From positions 1 to 7,644 of the forward strand of contig JAILJL010000164.1 in NCBI GenBank assembly GCA_024694785.1: a stretch of DNA of 7,644 nucleotides. Direction: 5' to 3'. Origin of the DNA: Lachnospiraceae bacterium (lineage in GTDB: Bacteria; Bacillota; Clostridia; Lachnospirales; Lachnospiraceae). Position numbers and translations under genes: made by a program. This document shows positions 6,596-7,644 of the stretch, one piece after another (position 1 is the first letter of the stretch; every line of letters starts with the position of its first letter). The notes under the pieces were generated by a model that was not told where the DNA came from, ran no database searches, and saw nothing but the letters and a program-made list of their open reading frames with translations.

Positions 6596-6611
6596 CAAAA
6601 AACGTCTTTTA

Positions 6612-6923
6612 TTACAACAAATTCAATATATCCGATATGCTCGGTCCGCTTATGACGCCAATCTTATTCAATACCGAATAAAGAATAATTACACCGGCAA
6701 TAATAAATACTATAATCCAGGTCTTGGACTTTCCTTTTCCACCGCCGGCTTCCGCAGAATATGATAATCCCGTGCCCGGAATGGAAACTGTCGCTCTTGT
6801 CTTGCCTTTTGCGGTTCGAGTAATTCTTGCACCCTTTGTTCCGTAACTTACGCCTGCTCCGGACTTGCTTAAATTAACTCTGGCCCCGCCTTTTGTAATC
6901 GTCTTTCTAAAGTTTAATCCCAT
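6612..6923 (-). CDS. DUF4236 domain protein with C-terminal membrane helix
   Basis: This is a small protein of 103 residues. The N-terminal half has the DUF4236 pattern: MGLNFRKTITKGGARVNLSKSG-type opening, then repeated Gly/Ser/Thr beta-like segments (GVSYGTKGARITRT, near 24-37) and SIPGTGLSY (47-55). A Gly/Lys linker (59-67) leads to a single hydrophobic helix (about 69-86) and a short tail. It is predicted to be membrane-anchored, with the basic beta domain probably cytoplasmic. Function is unknown. The start is placed at the ATG at 6921-6923 rather than the one at 6927-6929, because GGAGGG (6931-6936) is seven bases from the former but one base from the latter, and because family members begin MGLNFRK. 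It has its own promoter overlapping the end of the upstream peptidase gene. Nothing links it functionally to hypB beyond order and strand. Confidence 0.85.
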   Translation of the reverse strand: MGLNFRKTITKGGARVNLSKSGAGVSYGTKGARITRTAKGKTRATVSIPGTGLSYSAEAGGGKGKSKTWIIVFIIAGVIILYSVLNKIGVISGPSISDILNLL

Positions 6924-6930
6924 TTTCATT

Positions 6931-6936
6931 CCCTCC
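6931..6936 (-). promoter_or_regulatory. Ribosome binding site that decides the DUF4236 start
   Basis: GGAGGG on the minus strand is seven bases from the ATG at 6923 and only one base from the ATG at 6929. The spacing selects the shorter, 103-residue product. Confidence 0.75.
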
Positions 6937-6957
6937 GTCTATGCCTGACATATAATA

Positions 6958-6986
6958 ATTATACACTATTGATACTCTATTCTCAA
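6958..6986 (-). promoter_or_regulatory. Sigma-A-type promoter for the DUF4236 gene
   Basis: On the minus strand TTGAGA (6986-6981, five of six) and a perfect TATAAT (6963-6958) are separated by 17 bp. The -35 box lies inside the last codons of the S66 peptidase gene. Transcription would begin near 6951, 28 bases upstream of the DUF4236 ATG. This is the best-formed promoter in the window. Confidence 0.7.
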
Positions 6987-7643
6987 ATCATTTCCTTTAA
7001 TCATTATCTCCGCATCAGCCCCCATAATCACCGGAAGCATCGGATCGATATGCCCTATATCAGCATCCATTATAATCGGAACCTTAAACATCTCCAACAC
7101 GTCCGTTACCGCATTGTACTCATTCACTCCCGTAAACTCCTCGCCATGACAGGATAACGGTCGGCCGATTATGAATCCTTTTGCACCGTCGAACCATCCG
7201 GCTTCTCTAAGATGCCAGAGAGCTCTTCTATAGCTCATTACATTGAAATCGCAAGCCTCAAGTACCCATATTATATCTTTGTGAGTCTCCTTAAACTCTT
7301 TCACGCGATCAAGCCTCGTTCCCACCATATTGGCAAGAACATCAAGACACCCTCCAAGCAAAATTCCACCCATTTTAAAGCTTTTATTCTCATCGGACTT
7401 TACTGCAACGCCTTCCGCACAATCATAATTCGAAAGAATCTTCTTCGTATTAAGGTTATATCTGTAAAGGACGTCATAATTATACTCTTTCGGGCCATCG
7501 GAAGGCTCCTCCCGTTCAAAGCTGTCGTAGCCCGTAAAAAACTTTTTGGTTCCTTCAAGTATCGCGAAAACGTCCTTCTCCGTATCTTCCCACTCTTTTG
7601 CATATCCGTTAATGCACGGACCATATATTCCACAGGTATTCGC
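6966..7643 (-). CDS. S66-family serine peptidase (LD-carboxypeptidase / MccF-like), 5' end cut by the window edge
   Basis: This is the C-terminal 225 residues of an S66 peptidase. The frame stays open to the window edge; the internal Met at 7373 is only residue 91 of the visible part, not the start. Visible landmarks are IYGPCINGYA near the visible start, GGILLGGCLDVL (92-103), the catalytic Glu129 in WVLEACDFN, AKGFIIGRP (154-162) and the catalytic His198 in DADIGHIDPMLP. The Glu-to-His distance of 69 residues fits MccF (Glu243 to His311). The serine nucleophile and the rest of the N-terminal domain, roughly 110-130 residues by family length, lie outside the window. Family members cleave LD-peptide bonds in cell-wall muropeptides or acyl-amide bonds, as MccF does in microcin C self-immunity. 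Which applies here cannot be told; a cytosolic housekeeping or recycling role is the default. The DUF4236 promoter overlaps its 3' end. Confidence 0.9.
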   Translation of the reverse strand, partial: ANTCGIYGPCINGYAKEWEDTEKDVFAILEGTKKFFTGYDSFEREEPSDGPKEYNYDVLYRYNLNTKKILSNYDCAEGVAVKSDENKSFKMGGILLGGCLDVLANMVGTRLDRVKEFKETHKDIIWVLEACDFNVMSYRRALWHLREAGWFDGAKGFIIGRPLSCHGEEFTGVNEYNAVTDVLEMFKVPIIMDADIGHIDPMLPVIMGADAEIMIKGNDLRIEYQ

Positions 7644-7644
7644 A

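Noticed and set aside
6966..7373. A separate 135-residue gene starting at Met 7373, suggesting a truncated or frameshifted S66 peptidase.
   Set aside because: The same reading frame stays open from 7373 to the window edge and encodes recognisable S66 sequence (IYGPCINGYA region), so the gene is simply cut by the window, not broken.
7400..7633. A 77-residue minus-strand reading frame.
   Set aside because: It lies in another frame over the S66 gene, is rich in Arg and Ser without family features, and has no ribosome site.
1..7644. CRISPR array, insertion sequence, tRNA or rRNA genes, prophage parts.
   Set aside because: No regularly spaced repeats, transposase motifs, terminal repeats, cloverleaf-like stretches or rRNA-like sequence were seen on either strand.

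Overview
The window looks like a chromosomal segment from an anaerobic, low-to-mid GC Firmicute, most likely a gut or rumen Clostridia (Lachnospiraceae-like). This rests on strong GGAGG ribosome sites, AT-rich intergenic DNA with sigma-A-like promoters, hairpin-plus-T terminators, a Cys-rich multi-cluster flavoprotein, and the protein families present. The assignment is an inference from style; no ribosomal or other phylogenetic marker is present.

Layout. On the + strand, an AT-rich leader (1-159) precedes a PLP-dependent class I/II aminotransferase (160-1365), which ends at a strong hairpin terminator that probably serves both strands. Everything else is on the - strand, listed here in transcription order from the right edge: a 5'-truncated S66 (LD-carboxypeptidase/MccF-like) peptidase (7643-6966); a small DUF4236 protein with one membrane helix (6923-6612) and its own promoter; a 180-base gap with a promoter candidate, an inverted repeat and a strong intrinsic terminator; hypB (6431-5763); a 932-residue FeS/FAD/NAD(P)H oxidoreductase (5753-2955); hypA (2942-2598); and a Trp-rich polytopic membrane protein, probably DUF5692 (2522-1443).

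The centre of interest is the tight hypB - oxidoreductase - hypA unit, with gaps of 9 and 12 bases. HypA and HypB are the nickel-delivery pair for [NiFe] hydrogenase and some other nickel enzymes. Here they flank a large GltD-like flavoprotein with an extra N-terminal Cys-rich domain and several predicted 4Fe-4S sites. No nickel enzyme and no hypCDEF genes lie in the window. The simplest reading is a nickel-insertion module co-expressed with a redox partner whose nickel enzyme is encoded elsewhere.

The second point of interest is the hypB leader. A near-perfect intrinsic terminator ends about 20 bases before the hypB ribosome site. That leaves no room for a promoter between them, so hypB must be transcribed through the terminator. 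An alternative pairing just upstream could compete with it, which suggests attenuation.
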